Notes: generated by a model from the letters alone, not told the origin. 57,474 nt of DNA from Verrucomicrobiaceae bacterium (GCA_947466075.1 CANIBP010000043.1:1-57474), one strand, 5' to 3'; positions 1 to 8,434 are shown, counted from the stretch's first letter. Numbers and translations: made by a program.

Positions 1-108
1 GAAATCTTCGCGTTCATCGACGGCTACTACAACACCCAACGCCTCCACTCCGCCCTCAACTACCGAACTCCCAACCACTTCGAGGCCGATCTCGCCCTCG
101 CTAACTAA
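1..108 (+). mobile_element. IS3-type transposase (OrfB) C-terminus, cut by window edge
   Basis: The first 35 codons are open from the window edge and end at TAA 106-108. The peptide contains FIDGYYNTQRLHSALNYRTP, the signature of the C-terminal end of the DDE integrase core of IS3-family OrfB transposases (YYN..R.HSaL.Y.tP). Only the last few dozen residues are in view, so intactness of the element cannot be judged. A decayed duplicate of the neighbouring gene's 3' end follows at 143-213, which suggests rearrangement here. A right inverted repeat was not defined. Confidence 0.8.
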
Positions 109-142
109 ACCACTTTTGGTCCAATTATCCGTGGCATCTCAG

Positions 143-213
143 CAGCTACTGAGCGGCGTCGAGGATGACGTGGCCGGTGGTGCATTCGTTGCGGACTTCT
201 AGCTAGCCGGTTT
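143..213 (-). pseudogene. Decayed duplicate of the 3' end of the FAD oxidoreductase gene
   Basis: These 71 bases match 320-390, the last codons of the adjacent FAD oxidoreductase, with about seven mismatches at a constant offset of 177. Read on the minus strand the copy encodes LEVRNECTTGHVILDAAQ, then a stop where the intact gene has Trp (DAAQWLSK), and another stop precedes LEV. It is therefore a dead remnant of a related gene or of a local duplication. The IS3-type end lies just upstream. Nothing of the rest of the gene is visible. Confidence 0.75.
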
Positions 214-226
214 ATCTGACCGGAGA

Positions 227-299
227 TTGGAATGAGAAAAGCAGGAAGGCAGGAAATGAAGGGGGAATTCTGATTCCTACATTCCTGTATTCCTCATTA
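227..299. repeat. Imperfect inverted repeat between remnant and gene
   Basis: A purine-rich arm beginning AATGAG and containing CAGGAA near 227-256 pairs imperfectly with a pyrimidine-rich arm near 270-299 ending CTCATT. The two arms share AATGAG, CAGGAA and AGGAA blocks in the same order once one is reverse-complemented. The hairpin lies just downstream of the minus-strand FAD oxidoreductase stop. It could act as a transcript 3' structure or be a dispersed REP-like repeat. No T-run follows it on either strand. Confidence 0.45.
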
Positions 300-310
300 A
301 ATGATCTGTC

Positions 311-2374
311 TCACTTCGACAGCCACTGAGCGGCGTCGAGGATGACGTGGCCGGAGGTGCCTTCGTTGCGGATTTCGAGCCATCCGGTTTTGCCTTTCTC
401 GAAGCGGAAGGTACCGAGAGGCTGGAGGTTGTTTTTTTCGGCAGGCTTCTGCTTCTGATTCACGATGACGGTTTTCTCGCCGTCGGCGTGGTGGATGATG
501 ACGGGGACGGCTTCGGCGCGGTTGCCGAGCGCGGTGTAGGTGATGGCGACGCGATACTGGCCGGCGGCGGGGAGATTCGGCGTGAAGCGGGCTGTTTGCT
601 CGCCTTTGAGGCTGTCGCCGTCGTGGCGGTAGCCTTCGCCAACGAAGCCGGGGGTGGTGTGGCCTTCGGCGCTGAAGCCGGTGAGTTCTGCTTCGCTGTC
701 ATCGACGACGATGCCGCCGAGTTGTTCTTTGGTGATGGCGGCGTGTTCGGGTGCGGCGGGGGATTCGAAGTCGAGCATCTGGCCGTCGGCGAGCATGCGC
801 TCCTTCAGTTTGGCGTAGTCGATCTGCTGGAGGTCTTTCTTGGAATCAATCGCGATGACGGCAGCGGTGGCGGCGCTTTGGCCCATGACCATGAAGACGG
901 GTTCCATGCGGATGCTGCCGTAGGCGATGTGGCTGGCGCTGAGGCAGACGGGCACGAGCAGGTTCGTACACTCGGCGGCCTTTGGCGTGATGCTGCGGTA
1001 GCTGATGGGATACGGGCGCGTGCCGATCTGGATGTCGCCCTCGTTGCGGGCGAAGCCTTCTTGGGTGACGTGGCGCTGGGTGTGGTGGCTGTCCATGTTG
1101 TAGGCACCCATGCCGACGCTGTCCTCGACGATCTCGCGGCGCTTGCAGTTTTTCTCGCTCATGACGTAGCCGCCCACCATGCGGCGTGCTTCGCGCACAT
1201 ACATCTGTCGCGGCCAGTTGCCGTTCTCGGTGAATTCGTCCTTCGCCAGGCCCCAGCTCGCGTAGTAGGCGCGGATTTTCTCGGGGACACGCGGGTGATT
1301 GGCCAGCGTCCACATGAGGCCCTGCTGGTAGTCTTCATGTGCCTTCCAAATCTTCGCACGGGTGGCGTAGTCGCCATCCGGGTAGTCGTAGTTCATGCCA
1401 ATCATGTCGGTGCTGAAGGCGAAGTTGTTGTTCGTGTCCGTCTTGTGGTTCGGCATCGGCGTGGGTGCCCAGGGATGACGCGGATCGCCTGCTTCGCAGT
1501 TGCGCAGCAGCAGCTCGAACTGTTTTTCATCATAACTGGCCGGCTTGGCGAATGGCACACGGATGGCGTCGTCGTTCGTGTTGCACATGCGGAAGTTGTA
1601 GGCCTGGATGCGCTTGTCGCCGTCGCCGTCTTTGCCCTCAGGCATTGGTGTGACGCCCCAAACGAGGCCGCTGGAGGGATCGCCGGGCTTCACATAGGGA
1701 TCGACGTTCTTGATGAACTGATGATGCTTCGCGCCTGCGACCTGGAGGCCATTGATCGTCTCGCCATATTGCGCGTTCGGCTCGCGGCCGACGTGATAGC
1801 TCACGCCCGCTTTTGCCATCAGATCGCCCTCATAGGTGGCGTCGATGAACATCGCGCCCTCGAACTCGCGCCCGCTTTCCATGATGATCTTGGTGATGCG
1901 CGTGCCGTCTTTGACCACGCCCTTCTTCAAGTCGAGACGCTCGCTGAAGACCACGCGCACCTTGGCCTCCTTGATCATGTCGTCATAGACTTGTGTGGCA
2001 ACGTGCGGCTCGAAGGTCCACATCGTCTCCTCGTCGGCCGTGTTACCGTGCGGCTTGTTCTTGTAATAGCTTTCGCGTGTCTGCAGCGTCCATGAGGCGT
2101 GATTCGAGTAATGCTTCCAGATGCGGTGGTAAAACTCACGCGAGATGCCTCCGATGGCTTTCTTGTTGCCGATGTCCGTCGCGCCGAGGCCGCCGGTGGT
2201 CAGGCCGCCGAGAAACTTCGTCGGCTCGATCAGCACGGCGGTTTTTCCCATGCGTGCGGCCTGGATGGCAGCGGTGATGCCGCCAGAGCTGCCGCCATAG
2301 ACGACGATGTCATAGGCAGCGGTAGCGGGCAGGGTGGTCGAGAGAACGAGAGCGAAAAGCAGCTTCATGGTCAT
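311..2374 (-). CDS. Secreted FAD-dependent oxidoreductase with golvesin/xanthan-lyase-like C-terminal domain
   Basis: The 687-residue protein starts with a signal peptide (about residues 1-20) followed at once by a Rossmann dinucleotide motif, VVYGGSSGGITAA, and an acidic residue ending the second strand (LIEP). This is the FAD_oxidored (PF12831) pattern. Roughly the last 130 residues (VVDDSEAE..., GYRHDG, ARFTPNLP, NRAEAVPV) resemble the golvesin/xanthan-lyase C-terminal beta-sandwich often fused to these enzymes in Verrucomicrobiota and Planctomycetota. The substrate is unknown; export suggests polysaccharide or polymer processing outside the cytoplasm. GGAG lies nine bases before the chosen ATG; a second in-frame ATG (MKLL) at 2368 is possible. 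A decayed copy of its 3' end sits downstream at 143-213. Confidence 0.85.
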   Translation of the reverse strand: MTMKLLFALVLSTTLPATAAYDIVVYGGSSGGITAAIQAARMGKTAVLIEPTKFLGGLTTGGLGATDIGNKKAIGGISREFYHRIWKHYSNHASWTLQTRESYYKNKPHGNTADEETMWTFEPHVATQVYDDMIKEAKVRVVFSERLDLKKGVVKDGTRITKIIMESGREFEGAMFIDATYEGDLMAKAGVSYHVGREPNAQYGETINGLQVAGAKHHQFIKNVDPYVKPGDPSSGLVWGVTPMPEGKDGDGDKRIQAYNFRMCNTNDDAIRVPFAKPASYDEKQFELLLRNCEAGDPRHPWAPTPMPNHKTDTNNNFAFSTDMIGMNYDYPDGDYATRAKIWKAHEDYQQGLMWTLANHPRVPEKIRAYYASWGLAKDEFTENGNWPRQMYVREARRMVGGYVMSEKNCKRREIVEDSVGMGAYNMDSHHTQRHVTQEGFARNEGDIQIGTRPYPISYRSITPKAAECTNLLVPVCLSASHIAYGSIRMEPVFMVMGQSAATAAVIAIDSKKDLQQIDYAKLKERMLADGQMLDFESPAAPEHAAITKEQLGGIVVDDSEAELTGFSAEGHTTPGFVGEGYRHDGDSLKGEQTARFTPNLPAAGQYRVAITYTALGNRAEAVPVIIHHADGEKTVIVNQKQKPAEKNNLQPLGTFRFEKGKTGWLEIRNEGTSGHVILDAAQWLSK

Positions 2375-2499
2375 GCATACCAGCTCCGAAGGGCTGATTT
2401 TGCAACTGCGGCATTGGTTTGTGCCTTGCTCTGAAAAAGAATCGAATAGCCAGCAAGCGGCGGCGTCAGAGTGCAGGACAAGATTTACATCACCCTCTC

Positions 2500-3009
2500 A
2501 TGAAAACATCTCTGGTTCGCACACTTACCTTTGGAACTCTGTTGCTGACATTTACTCTCACCTCCTGCGCTGATCCTTACGGCTACGGATATGGCGGTCC
2601 CGGCTATGGCAACAACGGCTACAGCAATAGCGGGTACGGTGGTTACGGCGGGCAGCAGCGTGGTGCGCAGGGAACGGTGGTTGGAGCCATGCTCGGTGCG
2701 GCAGCGGGCGGTATCGTCGGCAACCAGAGTCATCGTGGTCTTCAAGGTGCGGCCATCGGCGGCATTCTCGGAGCGCTGGCGGGTAATGCGTTACAAGGCA
2801 GTCGCAGACCGCAGCAATACAGCCAATCGAATTACAACTCCGGTTACGGCAACCAAGGCTATTCACAGGGCTACAGCCAGCCAAGCTATCAGCAAGGCTA
2901 CGGTTACGGGCAGCAGAACGGCTACAATTCGAACTATGGCTATGGCCAGCAGGGCGGTTACAGCCGGCAGTCGAACAACAATCCTTACGCCTTCGGCAAC
3001 TGGCAGTAA
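2500..3009 (+). CDS. Glycine-zipper lipoprotein with Tyr/Gly/Gln-rich tail
   Basis: A 169-residue protein. Its N-terminus MKTSLVRTLTF...LTSC fits a type II signal peptide with lipobox LTSC, so it is probably lipid-anchored. A glycine-zipper segment follows (GTVVGAMLGAAAGGIVG and GAAIGGILGALAGNAL), as in the Rick_17kDa_Anti/Gly-zipper_2TM families. On both sides are low-complexity Gly/Tyr/Gln/Asn-rich stretches (YGYGYGGPGYG; QGYSQPSYQQGYGYG). The role is probably envelope structure, by family resemblance only. The ATG was chosen because it gives a clean lipoprotein signal; an upstream extension reads through non-signal sequence. A strong intrinsic terminator follows at 3036. Confidence 0.75.
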   Translation: MKTSLVRTLTFGTLLLTFTLTSCADPYGYGYGGPGYGNNGYSNSGYGGYGGQQRGAQGTVVGAMLGAAAGGIVGNQSHRGLQGAAIGGILGALAGNALQGSRRPQQYSQSNYNSGYGNQGYSQGYSQPSYQQGYGYGQQNGYNSNYGYGQQGGYSRQSNNNPYAFGNWQ

Positions 3010-3035
3010 AAAGTGTGGCATAGCAGGCGTTTGAG

Positions 3036-3066
3036 TCGCGGCGGTTTTCCCGCCGCGATTTTTTTT
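3036..3066 (+). terminator. Rho-independent terminator after the lipoprotein gene
   Basis: A perfect 9-bp stem (TCGCGGCGG / CCGCCGCGA) with a 5-base loop is followed directly by eight T residues. It starts 27 bases after the lipoprotein stop. It ends only ten bases before the chosen ATG of the transporter gene, so that gene must have its own very short leader or a promoter overlapping the hairpin. Confidence 0.9.
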
Positions 3067-3075
3067 ATACTCATC

Positions 3076-4383
3076 ATGTCTGCCAACAACGCCGCCGCTT
3101 CCGACTCCGCCTATCCAGTTCCAGGCCCCTCCACCGCACGCTGGTGGCAAAACGAAGACTGGCTCGCTGTCTTGGCTGCGCTGCCGATCTTGATCGCGGT
3201 GGCGAAGGGTTGGAGCCCGAAGATGCCCGCGCTGGGTTGGACGGGTTCGGCGGATGCCGCGAAGGCGTTTTCAGCGGACAATCTCGCGCTAAGCGGTGTG
3301 CTGCTGGCCTTGTTCCTTGGCATTTCGGTGCTCGCATTGGGCGCTTCGCTTGGGAAGCGGGTTGTTTCGTTCGTTGGTGGAGCCGTCGTGGTGTTTGTGC
3401 TGGGGTGGCTATCGCAATGGATCGCCAATCATGCGGGCATCAAGGCATGGGGACTCGAGTATGTCGTCTTTGCGCTCGGATTGGGCATGCTGTGGAGTCA
3501 CACGCTGCCGGTGCCGGAATGGCTGCGCGAGGCGGTGCGCACGGAGTTTTTCATCAAGGTGGGCATCGTGCTGCTCGGTGCCTCGATTCTGCTGCCAGAG
3601 ATGATGAAAGCAGGGCTACCGGGTTTGATTCAAGCAGCTCTGGTCATCCCCGTCGTGTGGTATGTGTGCTTCTTCTTAGCCAAGAAGCTGAAGGTGGATG
3701 ACGAGTTTGGCGTGATGCTCTCGACCGCAGTGTCGATCTGCGGTGTGTCGGCGGCCATCGCGGCCTGTGGGGCGATTCAAGGCGACCGCAAGAAGCTTTC
3801 GTATGTGACTTCCATCGTGCTGCTGTGCGCCGTGCCCATGATGATCCTGATGCCCGTGGCGGTGCAGAAGCTCGGTTTGTCCGAGGCGGTGGGCGGAGCG
3901 TGGATCGGCGGGACTCTCGACACCAGCGGCTCCGTGGCGGCAGCGACTGAGCAAGTGGGCAAAGACGCCACGAAGATCGGTGTGATCGTCAAACTCTCGC
4001 AAAACGTCTTGATTGGTGTGGCGGCGTTTGTGCTGTCTGTTTGGTGGACGATGCGTGGAGGTAAGGACGGTGCAAGCAAGGGCCAAAAGCCGTCCGTTGG
4101 TGTGATTTGGGAGCGCTTTCCGAAGTTCGTGATCGGCTTCGTGATCGCTTCGGTCGTGTTTTCATATTTTGTGCCGACAGCCGTAGCCGAAGCAGCCAGC
4201 AAGCCGCTCAAAGGCCTGCGTGAGGTGTGGTTTGCCGCCGCATTCGTCTGCATTGGCCTGGAGACACGGCTGGGAGAGCTGTTCAAACTTGGTGGCGGTC
4301 GTCCGGCCATCGCTTTCCTCGGCGGTCAGGTCTTTAACATCGCTTGGACGCTGATTTTGGCCTTGTGGCTCTTCGGGAAGTGA
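3076..4383 (+). CDS. YeiH-family putative sulfate/anion exporter
   Basis: A 435-residue polytopic membrane protein of the Cons_hypoth698/YeiH family (PF03601), annotated elsewhere as putative sulfate exporters. About ten hydrophobic segments are visible. Family landmarks include the KVGIVLLGASILL segment, the VSICGVSAAIAACGAI segment, GGAWIGGTLDTSGSVAAA and the terminal FVCIGLETRLGEL. An upstream in-frame extension would run through the terminator at 3036-3066, so ATG 3076 is preferred; no Shine-Dalgarno is visible. The stop abuts, with no gap, the stop of a convergent Rrf2 regulator. The true transported ion is not established for this family. Confidence 0.82.
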   Translation: MSANNAAASDSAYPVPGPSTARWWQNEDWLAVLAALPILIAVAKGWSPKMPALGWTGSADAAKAFSADNLALSGVLLALFLGISVLALGASLGKRVVSFVGGAVVVFVLGWLSQWIANHAGIKAWGLEYVVFALGLGMLWSHTLPVPEWLREAVRTEFFIKVGIVLLGASILLPEMMKAGLPGLIQAALVIPVVWYVCFFLAKKLKVDDEFGVMLSTAVSICGVSAAIAACGAIQGDRKKLSYVTSIVLLCAVPMMILMPVAVQKLGLSEAVGGAWIGGTLDTSGSVAAATEQVGKDATKIGVIVKLSQNVLIGVAAFVLSVWWTMRGGKDGASKGQKPSVGVIWERFPKFVIGFVIASVVFSYFVPTAVAEAASKPLKGLREVWFAAAFVCIGLETRLGELFKLGGGRPAIAFLGGQVFNIAWTLILALWLFGK

Positions 4384-4791
4384 TCAGATCTCAAACGAGA
4401 CCGTTTCGCGCGAGCGTTCCTTCTCGATGATCTGCGCCACGGTGTGCTCGGCGAACCATTGCGCGACCTGATCACGTAATCCGATGAAGATTTGGCCCAG
4501 CGCATCCTGATCTGCCCCAGGAATCGGATCGAAGGGACCATCAAACAGCGTGACGACCTCGCCAATAGTGATGCGGGCTGGAGGGGTCACGAGCTGGTAG
4601 CCGCCGCCCACACCGCGCTTGCTGCGCAGCAGGCCACCGTTTTTGAGAGCGAGCAGGATTTGCTCGAGAAACTTCAGCGGAATGCGCTCGTTGTGAGCGA
4701 GATCCTGGATGGAGAAGTTCGTGCCCTCGCGCTCACGACCCATCGCCACAAGGGCGCGGAGGGCGTATTCGGCTTTTTTAGAGAGCTTCAT
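4384..4791 (-). CDS. Rrf2-family transcriptional regulator without cysteines
   Basis: A 135-residue Rrf2 winged-helix regulator. The N-terminus MKLSKKAEYALRAL and the recognition region IPLKFLEQILLALKNGGLL followed by SKRGVGGGYQL are hallmarks of the family. The protein contains no cysteine, so it cannot carry the Fe-S cluster of IscR or NsrR types. In that respect it resembles CymR-type sulfur regulators that sense through a partner protein. Its convergent, end-to-end position next to the putative sulfate exporter makes a sulfur role plausible, but this is an inference. Confidence 0.85.
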   Translation of the reverse strand: MKLSKKAEYALRALVAMGREREGTNFSIQDLAHNERIPLKFLEQILLALKNGGLLRSKRGVGGGYQLVTPPARITIGEVVTLFDGPFDPIPGADQDALGQIFIGLRDQVAQWFAEHTVAQIIEKERSRETVSFEI

Positions 4792-4891
4792 GAGGTAGGG
4801 AGGTGTACTATCGGAACATCAAACGAGCGCAGGTGCAAACTGCGATTTGCTGCCGAGGCGATTCCGCGTCATTCATCGGCTTCCCTAGAGC

Positions 4892-6250
4892 ATGAGCGAC
4901 GATTTTTTTGCCCCACCACCGCCAGAGGCACCCCGTGCCGCTGCGGCCACGCATCATGCGGGCGCGCCACTGGCTTCGCGTATGCGACCGCGCACTCTGG
5001 AAGAGTATGCCGGGCAGCAGCATATCCTGGCGGAGGGCAAATTGCTGCGGCGTGCGGTGCTGGCAGATCGCTTTTCTTCACTCATTCTCTATGGCCCACC
5101 GGGCGTGGGAAAGACGACGCTGGCCCACATCATCTCGCAGGAGACGAAATCACGCTTCGTGACGCTCAGCGGCGTGGAGAGCAGCGTTGCAGACATACGC
5201 AAAGAGGCGGAAAACGCCGGGCACCACCTGCGGCTCTATAACAAAACGACGATCCTCTTTGTGGACGAGATCCACCGTTTCAACAAAGCCCAGCAGGATG
5301 TACTGCTGCCGCATTTGGAGCGTGGCACACTGCGTTTCATCGGCGCGACGACACACAACCCGTTTTTTTACGTCAACAGTCCGCTGGTAAGCCGTTCGCA
5401 GGTTTTCACGCTGGAACCGCTGGGTATCGCAGACCTCGAATCGCTCATGGATCGCGCATTGAATGATGTGGAGCTTGGGCTGGGCAGCATGAGGGCACGA
5501 ATTGAGCCCGATGCGCGGCATCACCTCGCCACCGTGGCTGATGGCGATGCCAGACGCTGCCTGAATGCGTTGGAACTCGCCGTGCTCTCCACGCCACCGG
5601 ATGAAGCGGGCGAAATCGTCATCACCTTGGCTGCTGCTGAGGAATCCGTGCAGCAGAAGACCGTTGTTTATGATGGCGATGGTGATGCGCACTACGACAC
5701 GATCAGCGCCTTCATCAAAAGCATGCGCGCTTCGGATCCCGACGCAGCGCTCTACTGGCTGGCAAAAATGCTCTATGCCGGCGAGGACATCCGTTTCATC
5801 GCGCGCCGCATTGTCATCGCCGCCAGTGAAGACATCGGCATGGCTGATAGCAACGCCTTGCGCGTGGCCGTGGCGGCTCAGCAGGCGGTCGAATTCATCG
5901 GTATGCCTGAGGCTCGCATCATTCTAGCTCACGCGGTGATTTACAATGCTACTGCGCCCAAGAGCAATCGCGCCTACACGGCCATAGACGCAGCGCTTGA
6001 GGACGTGAAAAATGGCCGCACTCTGCCGGTGCCAAAACATCTGCGGGACGGCCATCACAAAAAAGCGGCCAAAGAATTCGGCCACGGTGAAGGCTATCTC
6101 TACCCGCACAACTACGAAGGCGGTTTCGTGCCACAGCGCTGCCTGGAAGGCGGTAAACAGTATTACGACCCGACCTCCAACGGCCTCGAAGGCCGAATTA
6201 AAGAGCGTCTGGATCACTGGCGTAAGCTCTGGGAAGAGCAGGGGAAGTAA
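4892..6250 (+). CDS. rarA: Replication-associated recombination protein A (RarA/MgsA AAA+ ATPase)
   Basis: A 452-residue clamp-loader-like AAA+ ATPase of the RarA/MgsA/WRNIP1 family, which acts at stalled replication forks. Visible motifs are the RMRPRTLEEYAGQ N-terminal box, Walker A GPPGVGKT (68-75), Walker B ILFVDEIH (121-128) and sensor-1 GATTHNPFFYVNS (151-163, usually GATTENP). The C-terminal MgsA domain follows: SAFIKSMRASDPDAALYWLA, AGEDIRFIARR, and near the end GYLYPHNYEGGFVPQ. Length is normal for the family. The gene stands alone between a divergent regulator and an unrelated lipoprotein. Confidence 0.93.
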   Translation: MSDDFFAPPPPEAPRAAAATHHAGAPLASRMRPRTLEEYAGQQHILAEGKLLRRAVLADRFSSLILYGPPGVGKTTLAHIISQETKSRFVTLSGVESSVADIRKEAENAGHHLRLYNKTTILFVDEIHRFNKAQQDVLLPHLERGTLRFIGATTHNPFFYVNSPLVSRSQVFTLEPLGIADLESLMDRALNDVELGLGSMRARIEPDARHHLATVADGDARRCLNALELAVLSTPPDEAGEIVITLAAAEESVQQKTVVYDGDGDAHYDTISAFIKSMRASDPDAALYWLAKMLYAGEDIRFIARRIVIAASEDIGMADSNALRVAVAAQQAVEFIGMPEARIILAHAVIYNATAPKSNRAYTAIDAALEDVKNGRTLPVPKHLRDGHHKKAAKEFGHGEGYLYPHNYEGGFVPQRCLEGGKQYYDPTSNGLEGRIKERLDHWRKLWEEQGK

Positions 6251-6270
6251 CGATCGAGGTGATGATCAAA

Positions 6271-6286
6271 TCGGCTATTCAGCCGA
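6271..6286. other. Short hairpin after rarA
   Basis: Six-base-pair stem TCGGCT / AGCCGA with loop ATTC, 20 bases after the rarA stop. It has no T-run, so it is at best a weak transcript-end structure. Confidence 0.3.
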
Positions 6287-6317
6287 ACTGTCAGACACGA
6301 CTATTACCAAGGGGTAA

Positions 6318-6430
6318 AGGAAGCAACCCTTAATACCTACAAATACTAATAATATCAAAAATATGGATATAGTATTGAATATATATGAAAATTACGGTAT
6401 TATTTTCGTAATTTCAAAAAATATCCAGCC
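6318..6430 (+). promoter_or_regulatory. AT-rich leader with hairpin upstream of the 3D-domain lipoprotein
   Basis: This stretch is sharply AT-rich compared with its GC-rich surroundings and contains several TATA-like blocks. Just before the gene, AAATTACG (6389-6396) and CGTAATTT (6407-6414) form an 8-bp inverted repeat around a 10-base AT loop, ending 16 bases before the ATG. It may be a strong promoter plus operator, or a 5' leader hairpin. Which box is -10 or -35 cannot be decided by eye. Confidence 0.4.
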
Positions 6431-7144
6431 ATGTACAACTCACGTTTGACGACCACTGGCCTTTCTGTCGCCCTAGCTGCCGCTCTTTCATCCTGTGCTT
6501 TGCCTAATCAGCCACTGCTCAGTTATTGGAAGGAAATGCGTCTTAAAAAGGCTGCTCCCCTCGAAACAGGCAAGCAGTACGAAGTACGTAAAGCGCTCGC
6601 AAAGAACATTCCCTTCCGCCCCAGCCAGATCAAAGGCTACACTTTCGTGTTCCAAACTCCTAGGCCGCCGCTGATGGTTGCCTCAAATTCGCATCGCAAT
6701 TCTCAGATGCATGTGCGAACCACGGCCTACACGCACAATGAAAGCGACCACCTAGTTTATGGTGTGAAGAACGCCATTGGCACCAATTTGAAGTTTGGAA
6801 ATGTGCGTAGCGCAGCAGCTGACTGGTCGCGTTTCCCGGTCGGCACAAAGTTCCGCATCGCTGGGCAGCCCAATGTGGTTTACGAAGTGGATGACTACGG
6901 CAGTGCACTCGTTGGCACCGGAACCATTGATCTCTACAAGCCCAGTAAATCCATGATGGATGACTGGGGTGTGCGCCATGTGGACATCGAGGTTATTCAA
7001 TGGGGCTCCTATGAGCGCAGCATGCAACTCATGCGCGACCGCACCAAATGGAAACACGTTCGCTCCATGATGGAGGGGATTGAGGCTCGCCTACGTACGG
7101 CCGGACTGCCTGCCGCTAACCTTCCAGTCACGGCCTCGCTCTAA
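6431..7144 (+). CDS. Lipoprotein with 3D / double-psi beta-barrel domain
   Basis: A 237-residue protein. The N-terminus ends in the lipobox-like ALSSC, suggesting a lipoprotein. From about residue 95 it shows the 3D-domain pattern (PF06725) also seen in MltA- and RlpA-type barrels: RTTAYTHNES, FPVGTKFRI, YEVDDYGSALVGTGTIDLY and MDDWGVRHVDIEVIQWG. Two acidic residues of the DDYG and IDLY motifs are kept, although the usual DTG is DYG here. Such proteins usually act on peptidoglycan glycan strands; whether this one is catalytic is uncertain. The gene has its own unusual AT-rich leader. Confidence 0.7.
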   Translation: MYNSRLTTTGLSVALAAALSSCALPNQPLLSYWKEMRLKKAAPLETGKQYEVRKALAKNIPFRPSQIKGYTFVFQTPRPPLMVASNSHRNSQMHVRTTAYTHNESDHLVYGVKNAIGTNLKFGNVRSAAADWSRFPVGTKFRIAGQPNVVYEVDDYGSALVGTGTIDLYKPSKSMMDDWGVRHVDIEVIQWGSYERSMQLMRDRTKWKHVRSMMEGIEARLRTAGLPAANLPVTASL

Positions 7145-7208
7145 AAATAGTCACCACAGGGAAATTAGGGCGATATCCGTTGCGCATGCGTCGTTAGAAA
7201 ACGCACTC

Positions 7209-8429
7209 ATGCGTGCCATCATCCTTCCGTTTTTTCTTTTCGCCGTCAGTCTCAGCAAGGCCCAGAACAAACCTGTCTCGCAGCCGCCGCTCACGCCGCG
7301 CCTGCTTGATGCCGCTTTGAAGACGGCATCCTTGCCACAAGACCAGAAGGCTTTGCATGACAAGGTGCTGCGCCTCTTTGGGCTCAACAATCTCACTCAA
7401 GGCAAGGCGGGTGCCAAGATCGAGGCTACCACCGTTGCATGGGCCACGATCGACTCGAAGCCAGCCCGCGTGGTGCAGCAGGACGGCACTCTGATTGGCG
7501 AAATGATCGAGCTTGGAGAAGATGGCTTGCAGGTGCTCGTCACTGAGATGCCGAACTTCACCGAAGTCGGCTACCGCATCGAATCCGAAGGCATGCCGCG
7601 CGTAGCTGGCACCGTGCACATCGAGCATTTTGACTACACTGCCGACAGCCAACCGCAGCAAGGCGTGCCGCAGGGAAAACTGGAGAAGTTTGAATGGAAC
7701 ACGAGCAAAGTCTTTCCCGACACGCTGCGCGATGTCACTGTTTATTTGCCCGCAAATTACAAGTCAGGTGAGGAAACCTGTCTCATGGTTTGGCAGGACG
7801 GCACACGCCATGTCGATCCGAATGGCCCCATGCGCGCTTCCGTCGTCTTCGACAATCTGATCCACAAAAAGGAAATGCCACGCACCGTCGGCGTCTTCAT
7901 CGATCCCGGTCGCAAGTCCAAGCAAAAGCTGGGCGACAAAGCGGGGAACCGCAGCCTCGAATACGACTCCCTCGGCGACGCCTACGTCCGTTTTCTCATC
8001 GACGAAATTCTGCCCGAAGTCGAAAAGCGCTATCAAACGAAGTTTCGACCGCAGCCGGAAGCTCGGGCCATCGCTGGTGGCTCCTCCGGCGGGATTTGTG
8101 CCTTCACCGCCGCATGGGAACGACCGGAAAAATTTCACAAGGTGCTCTGCTGGGTCGGCACCTTCGTGGACATTCATGGCGGTAATCAATATCCCTATCT
8201 CGTGCGTACCACTGAGCGTAAACCTATCCGTGTCTATCTGCTCGATGGCGAAAACGATCTCGACAACAAGTTCGGCAACTGGCCACTCGCGAACAAGATG
8301 ATGGCCGCGTCGCTCAAATACATGAACTACGACTTTCGCATCGACTGGACCCAGTGCTTTCACGGCAGCAAAGGCATGGCTCCGAGTCTGCCTGATGCAT
8401 TACGTTGGCTTTGGCGCGACGTGAAGTGA
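7209..8429 (+). CDS. Secreted esterase of the enterochelin-esterase/esterase D family
   Basis: A 406-residue protein with a signal peptide (MRAIILPFFLFAVSLSKAQ). The C-terminal half is an alpha/beta-hydrolase of the Esterase family (PF00756). Visible features are the DVTVYLPANYKSGE strand, nucleophile elbow GGSSGG (Ser293), DGENDLDN as the likely acid region, and FHGSKGM as the likely catalytic His (385). The N-terminal ~150 residues form a separate beta-rich region with no clear match. The ATG was chosen because it opens the signal peptide; a longer reading starting inside the previous gene adds no signal. The substrate is unknown. Confidence 0.82.
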   Translation: MRAIILPFFLFAVSLSKAQNKPVSQPPLTPRLLDAALKTASLPQDQKALHDKVLRLFGLNNLTQGKAGAKIEATTVAWATIDSKPARVVQQDGTLIGEMIELGEDGLQVLVTEMPNFTEVGYRIESEGMPRVAGTVHIEHFDYTADSQPQQGVPQGKLEKFEWNTSKVFPDTLRDVTVYLPANYKSGEETCLMVWQDGTRHVDPNGPMRASVVFDNLIHKKEMPRTVGVFIDPGRKSKQKLGDKAGNRSLEYDSLGDAYVRFLIDEILPEVEKRYQTKFRPQPEARAIAGGSSGGICAFTAAWERPEKFHKVLCWVGTFVDIHGGNQYPYLVRTTERKPIRVYLLDGENDLDNKFGNWPLANKMMAASLKYMNYDFRIDWTQCFHGSKGMAPSLPDALRWLWRDVK

Positions 8430-8434
8430 TCACT

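Noticed and set aside
347..2095. Long open frame on the plus strand opposite the FAD oxidoreductase
   Set aside because: Low-complexity Val/Ala/Asp-rich translation with no motif; it is the antisense shadow of a clearly recognised gene in GC-rich DNA.
4886..4891. TAGAGC as a -10 box for rarA
   Set aside because: It touches the start codon, leaving no room for a transcript start upstream, and no -35 box was seen at proper distance.
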